Source: Leuctra nigra | Lineage: Eukaryota; Arthropoda; Insecta; Plecoptera; Leuctridae | Length of the DNA stretch: 64,000 nt | NCBI GenBank assembly: GCA_934045905.1 | Contig: OW203769.1 | Location: forward strand, 31,195,910-31,259,909 | Direction of reading: 5' to 3' | In this document: piece after piece, positions 13,732 through 23,625 of the stretch | Layout of the letters: every line of letters begins with the position of its first letter | Numbering within the stretch: position 1 is the first letter of the stretch | Notes under the pieces: model-generated | The model's input: the letters and a program-made list of their open reading frames with translations, nothing else | What the model was told of the DNA's origin: nothing | The model's database searches: none | Made by a program: the position numbers and the translations under genes

Positions 13732-16700
13732 ATGGCACCATCTCTTGTAGTGATTGGTGATTCGCAAGTCAAGTACTTGTCTGAGTTGACAGGCGGCACT
13801 TATGTGGTGCAGGCTTTCCGCGGCAAACAAGTACTTGACATTGCGAAGAAAGCAATTACAATTGTTCCTCATTTTAGTACCGTCATCTTCCATGTCGGTA
13901 CAAACAATGTTTTTGATACCTCTCATTCTGTTTCTTCCATTCTCATAATGTTTCGCTCTCTGGTTTCAGACACCAAGAGAGCAAATCCACTGATAAAAAT
14001 TGTGATTTCAGCAATTCTCCCTCGCCATAAAAATTACCATCCAACAAAAACACCGAATGATCATCTCGACCTCAATGAAAAGGCAGCTCATCTCAACGCC
14101 GAGCTACGAGTGAGGTGCGCAGAATGGGGCGTTGAATTCTGCAATCTGTGGCAGCCATTTCTACAGCCCCGAGGGTGGTGCAACACATGGGACAGAAAAT
14201 CTCTCATGGCAAGAGATGGGTTGCACCCCTCGGTGCTAGGTAACAATTTTCTGCAAGAGGTATATAGAAAGTATAGTTTAATCGCCCCCGATAAAATAGA
14301 GTCATTTCAATATCAGCCTACTTCTACTGATTTCCCTCCTCTAACGCCTTGTCGACGTCATTCTTCTTCTTCCAACTCGGGTGTGCCTCCTGTCACTTCC
14401 CCCTCTTTGTCTTGCAGCTTGGGTGTGCCTCCTGGCACTCCCACTGCACGGCTGCAGACCACCTCCTCTTCTTCCGGCTCGGGTGTGTCTCCTGGCACTC
14501 TCCCCTCTTTGTCTCGCAGCTTGGGTGTGCCTCCTGGCACTCCCACTGCACGGCTGCAGACCACCTCCTCTTCTTCCGGCTCGGGTGTGCCTCCTGGCAC
14601 TTTCCCCTCTTTGTCTCGCAGCTTGGGTGTGCCTCCTGGCACTCCCACTGCACGGCTGCAGACCACCTCCTCTTCTTCCGGCTTGGGTGTGTCTCCTGGC
14701 ACTTTCCCCTCTTTGTCTCGCAGCTTGGGTGTGCCTCCTGGCACTCCCACTGCACGGCTGCAGACCACCTCCTGTTCTTCCGGCTCGGGTATGCCTCCTG
14801 GCTTTTCCCCCTCTTCGGCTCACGGCTCGGGTTTGCCTCCTGGCAGTCTCACTGCACGGCCGCAGACCACCTCCTGTTCTTCCGGCTCGGGTGTGCCTCC
14901 TGGCACTTTCCCCTCTTTGTCTTGCAGCTTGGGTGTACCTCCTGGCACTCCCACTGCACGGCTGCAGACCACCTCCTCTTCTTCCGGCTCGGGTGTGCCT
15001 CCTGGCACTTTCCCCTCTTTGTCTCGCATCTTGGGTGTGCCTCCTGGCACTCCCACTGCACGGCTGCAGACCACCTCCTGTTCTTCCGGCTCGGGTGTGC
15101 CTCCTGGCACTTTCCCCTCTTTGTCTTGCAGCTTGGGTGTACCTCCTGGCACTCCCACTGCACGGCTGCAGACCACCTCCTCTTCTTCCGGCTTGGGTGT
15201 GTCTCCTGGCACTTTCCCCTCTTTGTCTCGCAGCTTGGGTGTGCCTCCTGGCACTCCCACTGCACGGCTGCAGACCACCTCCTGTTCTTCCGGCTCGGGT
15301 GTGCCTCCTGGCACTTTCCCCTCTTTGTCTTGCAGCTTGGGTGTACCTCCTGGCACTCCCACTGCACGGCTGCAGACCACCTCCTCTTCTTCCGGCTCGG
15401 GTGTGCCTCCTGGCACTTTCCCCTCTTTGTCTCGCAGCTTGGGTGTGCCTCCTGGCACTCCCACTGCACGGCTGCAGACCACCTCCTCTTCTTCCGGCTC
15501 GGGTGTGCCTCCTGGCACTTTCCCCTCTTTGTCTCGCAGCTTGGGTGTGCCTCCTGGCACTCCCACTGCACGGCTGCAGACCACCTCCTGTTCTTCCGGC
15601 TCGGGTATGCCTCCTGGCTTTTCCCCCTCTTCGGCTCACGGCTCGGGTTTGCCTCCTGGCAGTCTCACTGCACGGCCGCATACCACCTCTTCTTCTCCAC
15701 AGCCACAGACTTCTTCACCGCAACCATCTTTTCTTCGGTGTCCACCTGGCTTTGATATACCATTACGTAACATTGCTGTACCTACTTTTTCTTGCCCTCC
15801 TCCTGGCTTTACAGTTTTACCAATTGTGGCCCCCACATTTAAAACATTTCATCCATTTTATTTTAACAGCTTTGTGTTGCAACCTCCGATTATTGCTCCG
15901 CCAGTGCCATCATTTCCCTTATTGCCAGCTTCTTCTGTATCTTCTGCTTCTTATGCTAACAAACCTGAGCCTTCTGCTCCTATACTACCCAAACCTAATG
16001 CTAGCGAACCTGAGCCTTCTGCTCATAAACTACCTAAATCTAATGCTAATAAACCTGAGCATTCTGCTCCTATACTACCCAAACCTAATGCTAACGAACC
16101 TGAGCCTTCTGCTCATAAACTACCTAAATCTATTGCTAATAAACCTCCTAAACTACCTAAATTGAATGCTAGCAAAACTGGGTCTTCTGCTCCTAAACTA
16201 CCTAAATCGAATGCTAGCAAATCTGAGCCTTCGGCTCATAAACTACCTAAATCTTATGCTAATAAACCTGAGCATTCTGCTCCTAAACTACCTAAATTGA
16301 ATGCTAGCAAAACTGGGTCTTCTGCTCCTAAACTACCTAAATCGAATGCTAGCAAATCTGAGCCTTCGGCTCATAAACTACCTAAATCGAATGCTAATAA
16401 ACCTGAGTCTTCTGCTCCTATATTACCAAAACCTAATGCTAGCGAACCTGAGCCTTCTGCTCATAAACTACCTAAATCTAATGCTAATAAACCTGAGCAT
16501 TCTGCTCCTATACTACCCAAACCTAATGCTAGCGAACCTGAGCCTTCTGCTCATAAACTACCTAAATCTAATGCTAATAAACCTGAGCATTCTGCTCCTA
16601 AACTACCTAAATTGAATGCTAGCAAAACTGGGTCTTCTGCTCCTAAACTACCTAAATCGAATGCTAGCAAATCTGAGCCTTCTGCTCATAAACTACCTAA

Positions 16701-19700
16701 ATCTAATGCTAATAAACCTCCTAAACTACCTAAATTGAATGCTAGCAAAACTGGGTCTTCTGCTCCTAAACTACCTAAATCGAATGCTAATAAACCTGAG
16801 CCTTCTGCTCCTATACTACCCAAACCTAATGCTAGCGAACCTGAGCCTTCTGCTCATAAACTACCTAAATCTAATGCTAATAAACCTGAGCATTCTGCTC
16901 CTAAACTACCTAAATTGAATGCTAGCAAAACTGGGTCTTCTGCTCCTAAACTACCTAAATCGAATGCTAATAAACCTGAGCATTCTGCTCCTATACTACC
17001 CAAACCTAATGCTAGCGAACCTGAGCCTTCTGCTCATAAACTACCTAAATCTAATGCTAATAAACCTGAGCATTCTGCTCCTAAACTACCTAAATTGAAT
17101 GCTAGCGAAACTGGGTCTTCTGCTCCTAAACTACCTAAATCGAATGCTAGCAAATCTGAGCCTTCGGCTCATAAACTACCAGAATCTAATGCTAATAAAC
17201 CTGAGCTTTCTTCTGCTAAACTACCTCAATCGAATGCTAGCAAATCTGAGCCTTCTGCTACTGAACTAGAGTCGTCTTCTCTGTTGAATCCTCCTCCTGC
17301 TCCTGCTGCTTTCAAGCCACTTTCTAAGCCTTGTGGCTCTTCAAGGCCAAGTTCTGCTCTTTGTAAGCCACCTTCTGTGTCATCTTCAATATTTTCTCCT
17401 CTATGTTGGGTTTTTACATTAACATTGCTGTCTATTTGGAATGTATTTACTTCTTTTATCTTGTTTTTGTTGACTCTGTTAATGCCTCGATTTAGATTTG
17501 AGATCCCTCGTTGTGCTGGAGGAGCTCCCCCTAAAGTAAATTATCCAAGAGAATGTAATAATTGCAACAATAAATATCAAAGTAGACAATCATATAGTCA
17601 TCACTTGAAAAAATGTGGTCAAACCTCTAAAAATAAACGTTCTATATGTATTTTTGGTGGCTGTACCGATACATTTTATCATCGTACAGAGATGGTTCAA
17701 CATTTGGTAGGCGATCATTATTGCGAATTTACAGTACAAAATAGGGAGTTTGAAAATATGATTTCATTTAAAAATTGGAAGGAGGAAGAGGAGAAATTAA
17801 ATTACGTTAGCTATTATACCTCAACTGGACCTAAATCCATTGGAATTGTAACCCATCATTATTATTCATGCAATTTTGACCCTATTTCACAAATGTCTAA
17901 TAGGATGACATCACAGAAATGGAGGAAGGGACTGACTCCCAATGAGAACTGCCCATCACGTATGCTTGTTTCAGAAGATCTCATTACTAAGAAAGTTAAC
18001 TTGGAATATATTAGCTCTCACAACCATAAATTAGAATTTACAAATGTGAAATACCATCAGTATGCCCCTAGTGTCCGTAATTATGTTAAAGGAAGCCTTT
18101 CAATGGGCATTTCAACCAAAATCATTCAAAAAGTAATCCAAGGCAATGCTGGACGCTTAGACATGAGAGAGGGTCAAATTCGACCCCTTAAAGAACAATA
18201 TGTGACAAAACGTTATCTTAGTCGAACTAAATCTCATTTGCTAAGTCTTGGAAGGTTATCTGACGATGCTAACTCTGTTTTTACTAAAGTCATGGCAATG
18301 TTAGATACAGACAATAATCCTATCATAGCTTACAAACCGCAAAATCATGATACAATCATAGGCAGTGATAGATTCAACCATCTTCCTCACAGTGAAAAGT
18401 TATTTGTTTTAGGTTTTCAATCTAAAGAACAATTTCAAATGATGCAACAAGGTTCACAAAAAGTGTTATGCTTAGATTCAACACACTCAACAAATGACCA
18501 CAAATTTTATTTAATTAATCTTGTTGTACCAGATGAATATGGAACTGGCTATCCTGTGGCTCACTTCATTAGTAACAGTCAAGAAAAAGATACACTGGCT
18601 CTTATGCTTCAGAGCATAAAAGACAGGTGCACTGTTGACACCGGAGAGATTAAAATTAATGCTTTAATGACTGATGATGACTACAGTGGCATTAATGCAG
18701 TGACTGCTGTTTTTGGTGAAGTGAGGCACTTGTTGTGTTTGTGGCATGTTCATCGAGCATGGATAAAAAACATTTGTAGATATGTTCATGATCCAGTAAT
18801 TCAAAATGAAATATACACATTTTTAGTACTGATTCTTGAGGAACGTAATGAAACTAAATTTATTGATCTGCTATCAAAATTTGTCATACATTACACTCCA
18901 CTATACCCAAATTTTGTTAATTACTTTCAAACCTATTACGTAAACAGATCTAACGTTTGGGCTAAATGTTATCGAAATTTCCCTCATGGACTCACCGACA
19001 CGAACATGTATTGCGAGTCTTTCCATAACATATTGAAAACACAATATTTTGAGCGAAAACAAAACAGGCGAGTCGATGTTCTTTTAGATGTTTTGATTGA
19101 TATAGAGCAAGATATGTTCCTAAAACATGACTTCAGGGTAAAAACAAAGGAAGCACCGTCTGATGGGCCTTCCTCTTATTTACGGCGCCATCACGCTGGT
19201 CTAGGAATACCCGACCAGGATATCCAGGAGGCTGGTGAAAACTCATGGCATGTCAAATCACAAAGTCCAAAAACCATTCAAGAAGTTTATACCGTAAAAC
19301 GGCGAGAGGAAGAGTGTCAAGTCGACCTCTGTTTTCAGAAATGTCGAGAGTTGCCTTGTCTTGGATTATGTAGCCATTTGTTCCATTGCTCTTGCCCGGA
19401 TGTCTCAGGTATTTGCAAACATATTCATAAAGTTTATTCTTTCATATTTCGTCAGCAAACACATTCTGCATTAGGTGAGATTAATAACATCGTTACCCAA
19501 GATATAAACAGTGGTATTGCTGCACCTCCACTTCTGGTTTTTGACAGTCCTGATGATGCTCCAGCACAATGTGAAATTGACGATAATTCTAAGGCATTAA
19601 CAGAATTTACACGGCAAATTGAAGATCTTCAGAATTTCGTTAATGGAAATGATGTAGGACGAATGATGTTACAGTGCCTAAACACAAATCTACGGCTACT

Positions 19701-20997
19701 TTTAGGACAGTGCAAAGGCATTGCCAATACTAACTTAAGCCACCCTGAAGCAATGGTTCCCACACTTCAGGTTTCAACTAATCAAAAATTTGCAAAGCAG
19801 GTACCTTCATTCTATCAAACCACTGCCAAAGGGAAATTTAAACGTTCTATTTTTCAAAGACCAGACCTAGCGTCAAGAAGGGCCCTAAATGACCGCTTGC
19901 AGAGTGTAAGTTGCTTACCTGACCAACTCATGGTACCATCAGTAATACCAACATTAAATACAGATTCTTTGGCGCAAAATAACCGGCTTCCTTCAACAAG
20001 TCGTCGGCGTTTTGACGTTCAATTAGGCCATCCAGTAGATGTTGCTCAGTCCTTGCCAATCACACCTGCAACAGATTCTTTGGCACAAAATAACCGGCTT
20101 CCTTCAACAAGTCGTCGGCGTTTTGACGTTCAATTAGTCCATCCATTAGATATTGCTCAGTCCTTGCCAATCACACCTGCAATGGATTATGCACGCCTAA
20201 CTGGGCAAACTCTTATTTACATTCATGATACACTTCTTATTACACTCTTGGATCTAAAATCACTGGAACTAACATTTAGTGCCAACGATGTTCAAATATT
20301 AAGATCTTATAAGAACTCATTTACTAAAGGATATCTTTGTGACATGATCATTGATGCATTTATCTACTTATTTTGTAAAAATAGAATCAATCTTCTCTAT
20401 GCAACCACTGAAAATTGTACAGCCATATTCCAAAACAGAGATTTAAGTTTTTTGTGGAGAGGACAGAGCAACATTGCTGATAAGGATGCAATCTTCTTCC
20501 CCTGGTGCTATCAATCACATTGGATCTTGGTGGTCTGTAAACCTAAATTCTCAGTCATTGAATATTATGACCCTCTTCATAGTCCTATGAGAGGTGAACA
20601 TACTACCTTTGTTGACAATATTAAAACCATCATGAACACAAAATTGCAAAATAATATTCCTTGGACAATTCAGATCCCTTCTCATTCAAAGCAGAATGAT
20701 GCATTCAATTGTGGTGTATTTCTTTGTCATTATGTACAAGAAACAATAGAAAGCGGTAGTACTTCTTCCGCATCTTTCAACATCAAAGGATATAGATATT
20801 TTATTTACAAATTAATTGTTCGCAATTGCTTGAGAAATAAAAAGTACAGCCAAATAGAATGTGTAACGTGCAATGGCACACGGGCAAGTAACATATTCGT
20901 TCAGTGTTTCAATTGCCATCAGCGTCATCATAAAAATTGTGTTCAAAATCAAATTGCCTCAGATGATCGATCACTTCCATTTTTCTGCCCTGATTAA
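13732..20997 (+). CDS. Giant MULE transposase: SGNH, repeats, TM, zinc fingers, MULE, SWIM, Ulp1, PHD
   Basis: One intact frame of 2421 codons from the first ATG (13732). Domains in order: SGNH hydrolase (about 1-185) with GDSQ (Ser11), GTNN and a DGLH block (Asp162, His165); Pro/Ser-rich array of 34-residue units (about 218-653); array of 15-residue Lys-Leu-Pro-Lys units (about 742-1180); hydrophobic segment (1224-1250); C2HC and C2H2 fingers (from Cys1275; Cys1306, Cys1311, His1324, His1329); MULE-type DDE core with LCLDSTHS (Asp1582), MTDDDYSG (Asp1648), CLWHVH (Cys1669, His1672) and YCESFHN (Glu1762); SWIM finger (Cys1886, Cys1888, Cys1895, His1897); a duplicated 37-residue unit (about 2077-2150); Ulp1/C48 cysteine protease (His2263, Asp2280, Gln2321, Cys2327); PHD-like end (about 2377-2421). 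MULE transposases cut and paste DNA; Ulp1 enzymes cleave SUMO-like proteins. Every catalytic residue I can check is present, so a recently active element is likely. Introns, transcript and termini are not proven. Confidence 0.9.
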   Translation: MAPSLVVIGDSQVKYLSELTGGTYVVQAFRGKQVLDIAKKAITIVPHFSTVIFHVGTNNVFDTSHSVSSILIMFRSLVSDTKRANPLIKIVISAILPRHKNYHPTKTPNDHLDLNEKAAHLNAELRVRCAEWGVEFCNLWQPFLQPRGWCNTWDRKSLMARDGLHPSVLGNNFLQEVYRKYSLIAPDKIESFQYQPTSTDFPPLTPCRRHSSSSNSGVPPVTSPSLSCSLGVPPGTPTARLQTTSSSSGSGVSPGTLPSLSRSLGVPPGTPTARLQTTSSSSGSGVPPGTFPSLSRSLGVPPGTPTARLQTTSSSSGLGVSPGTFPSLSRSLGVPPGTPTARLQTTSCSSGSGMPPGFSPSSAHGSGLPPGSLTARPQTTSCSSGSGVPPGTFPSLSCSLGVPPGTPTARLQTTSSSSGSGVPPGTFPSLSRILGVPPGTPTARLQTTSCSSGSGVPPGTFPSLSCSLGVPPGTPTARLQTTSSSSGLGVSPGTFPSLSRSLGVPPGTPTARLQTTSCSSGSGVPPGTFPSLSCSLGVPPGTPTARLQTTSSSSGSGVPPGTFPSLSRSLGVPPGTPTARLQTTSSSSGSGVPPGTFPSLSRSLGVPPGTPTARLQTTSCSSGSGMPPGFSPSSAHGSGLPPGSLTARPHTTSSSPQPQTSSPQPSFLRCPPGFDIPLRNIAVPTFSCPPPGFTVLPIVAPTFKTFHPFYFNSFVLQPPIIAPPVPSFPLLPASSVSSASYANKPEPSAPILPKPNASEPEPSAHKLPKSNANKPEHSAPILPKPNANEPEPSAHKLPKSIANKPPKLPKLNASKTGSSAPKLPKSNASKSEPSAHKLPKSYANKPEHSAPKLPKLNASKTGSSAPKLPKSNASKSEPSAHKLPKSNANKPESSAPILPKPNASEPEPSAHKLPKSNANKPEHSAPILPKPNASEPEPSAHKLPKSNANKPEHSAPKLPKLNASKTGSSAPKLPKSNASKSEPSAHKLPKSNANKPPKLPKLNASKTGSSAPKLPKSNANKPEPSAPILPKPNASEPEPSAHKLPKSNANKPEHSAPKLPKLNASKTGSSAPKLPKSNANKPEHSAPILPKPNASEPEPSAHKLPKSNANKPEHSAPKLPKLNASETGSSAPKLPKSNASKSEPSAHKLPESNANKPELSSAKLPQSNASKSEPSATELESSSLLNPPPAPAAFKPLSKPCGSSRPSSALCKPPSVSSSIFSPLCWVFTLTLLSIWNVFTSFILFLLTLLMPRFRFEIPRCAGGAPPKVNYPRECNNCNNKYQSRQSYSHHLKKCGQTSKNKRSICIFGGCTDTFYHRTEMVQHLVGDHYCEFTVQNREFENMISFKNWKEEEEKLNYVSYYTSTGPKSIGIVTHHYYSCNFDPISQMSNRMTSQKWRKGLTPNENCPSRMLVSEDLITKKVNLEYISSHNHKLEFTNVKYHQYAPSVRNYVKGSLSMGISTKIIQKVIQGNAGRLDMREGQIRPLKEQYVTKRYLSRTKSHLLSLGRLSDDANSVFTKVMAMLDTDNNPIIAYKPQNHDTIIGSDRFNHLPHSEKLFVLGFQSKEQFQMMQQGSQKVLCLDSTHSTNDHKFYLINLVVPDEYGTGYPVAHFISNSQEKDTLALMLQSIKDRCTVDTGEIKINALMTDDDYSGINAVTAVFGEVRHLLCLWHVHRAWIKNICRYVHDPVIQNEIYTFLVLILEERNETKFIDLLSKFVIHYTPLYPNFVNYFQTYYVNRSNVWAKCYRNFPHGLTDTNMYCESFHNILKTQYFERKQNRRVDVLLDVLIDIEQDMFLKHDFRVKTKEAPSDGPSSYLRRHHAGLGIPDQDIQEAGENSWHVKSQSPKTIQEVYTVKRREEECQVDLCFQKCRELPCLGLCSHLFHCSCPDVSGICKHIHKVYSFIFRQQTHSALGEINNIVTQDINSGIAAPPLLVFDSPDDAPAQCEIDDNSKALTEFTRQIEDLQNFVNGNDVGRMMLQCLNTNLRLLLGQCKGIANTNLSHPEAMVPTLQVSTNQKFAKQVPSFYQTTAKGKFKRSIFQRPDLASRRALNDRLQSVSCLPDQLMVPSVIPTLNTDSLAQNNRLPSTSRRRFDVQLGHPVDVAQSLPITPATDSLAQNNRLPSTSRRRFDVQLVHPLDIAQSLPITPAMDYARLTGQTLIYIHDTLLITLLDLKSLELTFSANDVQILRSYKNSFTKGYLCDMIIDAFIYLFCKNRINLLYATTENCTAIFQNRDLSFLWRGQSNIADKDAIFFPWCYQSHWILVVCKPKFSVIEYYDPLHSPMRGEHTTFVDNIKTIMNTKLQNNIPWTIQIPSHSKQNDAFNCGVFLCHYVQETIESGSTSSASFNIKGYRYFIYKLIVRNCLRNKKYSQIECVTCNGTRASNIFVQCFNCHQRHHKNCVQNQIASDDRSLPFFCPD
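14383..15690 (+). repeat. In-frame 102-bp coding repeat
   Basis: Within the large frame, a 102-bp unit (34 residues, core SLGVPPGTPTARLQTT) repeats about a dozen times with few differences. A variant pair ending in SAHGSGLPPGSLTARP appears twice (around 14790 and 15600), showing that blocks of several units were duplicated together. Because 102 is divisible by three, all six frames stay open over the array. Confidence 0.9.
15954..17270 (+). repeat. In-frame 45-bp coding repeat
   Basis: A unit of about 45 bp (15 residues, for example EPSAHKLPKSNANKP) repeats some thirty times in variants KLPK, ILPK and KLNA. Occasional short units (KPPKLPK) show unequal exchange. Rich in Lys, Pro, Ser; low-complexity linker between the SGNH part and the membrane-like segment. 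Confidence 0.85.
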
Positions 20998-21140
20998 TTC
21001 GTAGTTGGTAATATCATTTCTGTTTTCACCTCCCTACTCTGTCACGTTCATTGTTCAAGGCTTCTATTCACTTCAAACCATTACTATTTACTCTTGGCCA
21101 TTTTTATATTTATGTGTTACATTCGTAGCTATTAATTCAT
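20998..21140. other. 3' flank of the MULE frame
   Basis: Short unique stretch between the stop codon and the first 82-bp unit. No convincing polyadenylation signal context could be assigned. Confidence 0.4.
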
Positions 21141-22690
21141 TTACAGATCTTGTTTCCTAGACGATGTTTTCTATTTATGTCCAAGTCAGCTAGACTAGGA
21201 TAATTTGTAGTTTTTAATTCATTTACAGATCTCGTTACCTAGACGATGTTTTCTATTTATGTCCAAGTCAGCTAGACGAGGATAATTTGTAGTTTTTAGT
21301 TTATTTTCAGATCTCGTTACCTAGACGATGTTTTCTATTTATGTCCAAGTCAGCTAGACGAGGATAATTTGTAGTTTTTAGTTCATTTGCAGATCTCGTT
21401 ACCTAGACGATGTTTTCTATTTATGTCCTAGTCAGCTAGACGAGGATAATTTGTAGTTTTTAGTTTATTTAGAGATCTCGTTACCTAGACGATGTTTTCT
21501 ATTTATGTCCAAGTCAGCTAGACGAGGATAATTTGTAGTTTTTAGTTTATTTAGAGATCTCGTTACCTAGACGATGTTTTCTATTTATGTCCAAGTCAGC
21601 TAGACGAGGATAATTTGTAGTTTTTAGTTCATTTAGAGATCTCGTTACCTAGACGATGTTTTCTATTTATGTCCTAGTCAGCTAGACGAGGATAATTTGT
21701 AGTTTTTAGTTTATTTAGAGATCTCGTTACCTAGACGATGTTTTCTATTTATGTCCAAGTCAGCTAGACGAGGATAATTTGTAGTTTTTAGTTTATTTAG
21801 AGATCTCGTTACCTAGACGATGTTTTCTATTTATGTCCAAGTCAGCTAGACGAGGATAATTTGTAGTTTTTAGTTCATTTAGAGATCTCGTTACCTAGAC
21901 GATGTTTTCTATTTATGTCCTAGTCAGCTAGACGAGGATAATTTGTAGTTTTTAGTTTATTTAGAGATCTCGTTACCTAGACGATGTTTTCTATTTATGT
22001 CCAAGTCAGCTAGACGAGGATAATTTGTAGTTTTTAGTTTATTTAGAGATCTCGTTACCTAGACGATGTTTTCTATTTATGTCCAAGTCAGCTAGACGAG
22101 GATAATTTGTAGTTTTTAGTTCATTTAGAGATCTCGTTACCTAGACGATGTTTTCTATTTATGTCCAAGTCAGCTAGACGAGGATAATTTGTAGTTTTTA
22201 GTTCATTTAGAGATCTCGTTACCTAGACGATGTTTTCTATTTATGTCCAAGTCAGCTAGACGAGGATAATTTGTAGTTTTTAGTTTATTTGCAGATCTCG
22301 TTACCTAGACGATGTTTTCTATTTATGTCCAAGTCAGCTAGACGAGGATAATTTGTAGTTTTTAGTTCATTTAGAGATCTCGTTACCTAGACGATGTTTT
22401 CTATTTATGTCCAAGTCAGCTAGACGAGGATAATTTGTAGTTTTTAGTTTATTTGCAGATCTCGTTACCTAGACGATGTTTTCTATTTATGTCCAAGTCA
22501 GCTAGACGAGGATAATTTGTAGTTTTAAGTTCATTTAGAGATCTCGTTACCTAGACGATGTTTTCTATTTATGTCCAAGTCAGCTAGACGAGGATAATTT
22601 GTAGTTTTTAGTTCACTTGCAGATCTCGTTACCTAGACGATGTATTCTATTTTTGTCCAAGTCAGCTAGAAAAGATCATTTGTACTTTTA
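21141..22690. repeat. 82-bp tandem repeat, 19 copies
   Basis: The landmark ACGATGTTTTCTATTTATG occurs first at 21161 and last (as a variant) at 22637, spaced exactly 82 bp, so 19 units. Each holds AGATCTCGTTACCTAGACGA and GTCAGCTAGACGAGGATAAT. Marker bases such as CCTAGTCAG recur every 246 bp (21427, 21672, 21918), a three-unit higher-order pattern. First and last units are the most diverged. It follows the MULE frame directly and could be its subterminal repeat region. Confidence 0.92.
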
Positions 22691-22732
22691 ATATAGTTGT
22701 TTATATACCGGGTGGCGCCAAAAGAACGCACA

Positions 22733-23490
22733 ATTGGCGAGACATCGGTGTGACAAAACTACTGCACACATCGGGCTGAAAATTTAACATAATATAAATA
22801 GCATACTGGTGTAATGTGTGCAAGTTTTGAAAACATTACTTTTTTAGAAAAAACGTTACAGCTGTTCAAATTTGGTTGTCAAAAAATTGATTATACGGAG
22901 CTCAAATAGTGTGCGTCCAGAAAACTTCCAATGGCCGGGACGCTGTTTCTTAAAAATTACGTACGACATCAAGCTGAAAATTTCAATTTTTATTGAAAAT
23001 GTATTAAGATCGATTGTGTAAAAATTTCAATCAATTTGAATGAATGGAACGAAATCTTGAAGTTGAGCGTAAAATCAGAATAGGTAGATCAATCTAAACT
23101 TTTATTACAAATGTTTTAAAAGTTATATTTTTTCGCTCTATTCTGTTTTCGAGCTTAACTTCTAGATTCGATCATTCTTGTTCCATATTGGTGTTGATTG
23201 AAATTTTTACACAATTGATCTTAATCTATTTTGAATAAAATTAGACATTTTGAGCTTGATATCGTCCATAGTTATGAAGAAACAGCGTCCCGGCCAATGC
23301 ACGTTTTCTGAACGTGCGCTATATGAGCTCCGTATAATCGATTTTTTGACAACCAAGTTGAACAGCTGTAAATTTTTTCCTATGATAGTAATGATTTTGA
23401 AGCTTGCACACATCACACCGTAATGTTATTTATCTTAAATTTTCAGACCGATGTGTGCAGTTGTTTCGTCACAGCGATGTCTTGCCAGCT
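22733..23490. mobile_element. Foldback element of about 750 bp
   Basis: Nearly the whole segment is two inverted arms of about 370 bp meeting near 23110. Matching landmarks: GGCGAGACATCGGTG and CACCGATG-type partner ending GATGTCTTGCC; AACAGCTGT; CCGGGACGCTGTTTCTT and AAGAAACAGCGTCCCGG. The arms have diverged by perhaps a fifth, with small indels. No open frame of note. It touches the 82-bp array on its left. Confidence 0.85.
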
Positions 23491-23625
23491 GTTTTTGTAA
23501 AGCTTTATCATTTTTATTGTAATACCTACTCTTCTCAAATAATGGTGTTAATTTTATTTTCAAATTTAATGATACCTTATTGGTAATTAGTAATTACTAA
23601 TTAGTTTACTAATTATAAAGTTATG

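Noticed and set aside
14341..15755. Long open frames (up to 594 codons) on both strands across the Pro-rich repeat
   Set aside because: The 102-bp unit is a multiple of three, so every frame without a stop in one unit is open throughout. Only the frame continuous with the SGNH and MULE domains is supported.
15954..16615. Leu/Asn-rich plus-strand frames (LLLNYLN repeats)
   Set aside because: Shifted readings of the 45-bp repeat inside the real frame.
21141..22690. CRISPR-like array
   Set aside because: The whole 82-bp unit repeats, without unique spacers, and the genome is eukaryotic: an ordinary tandem repeat.
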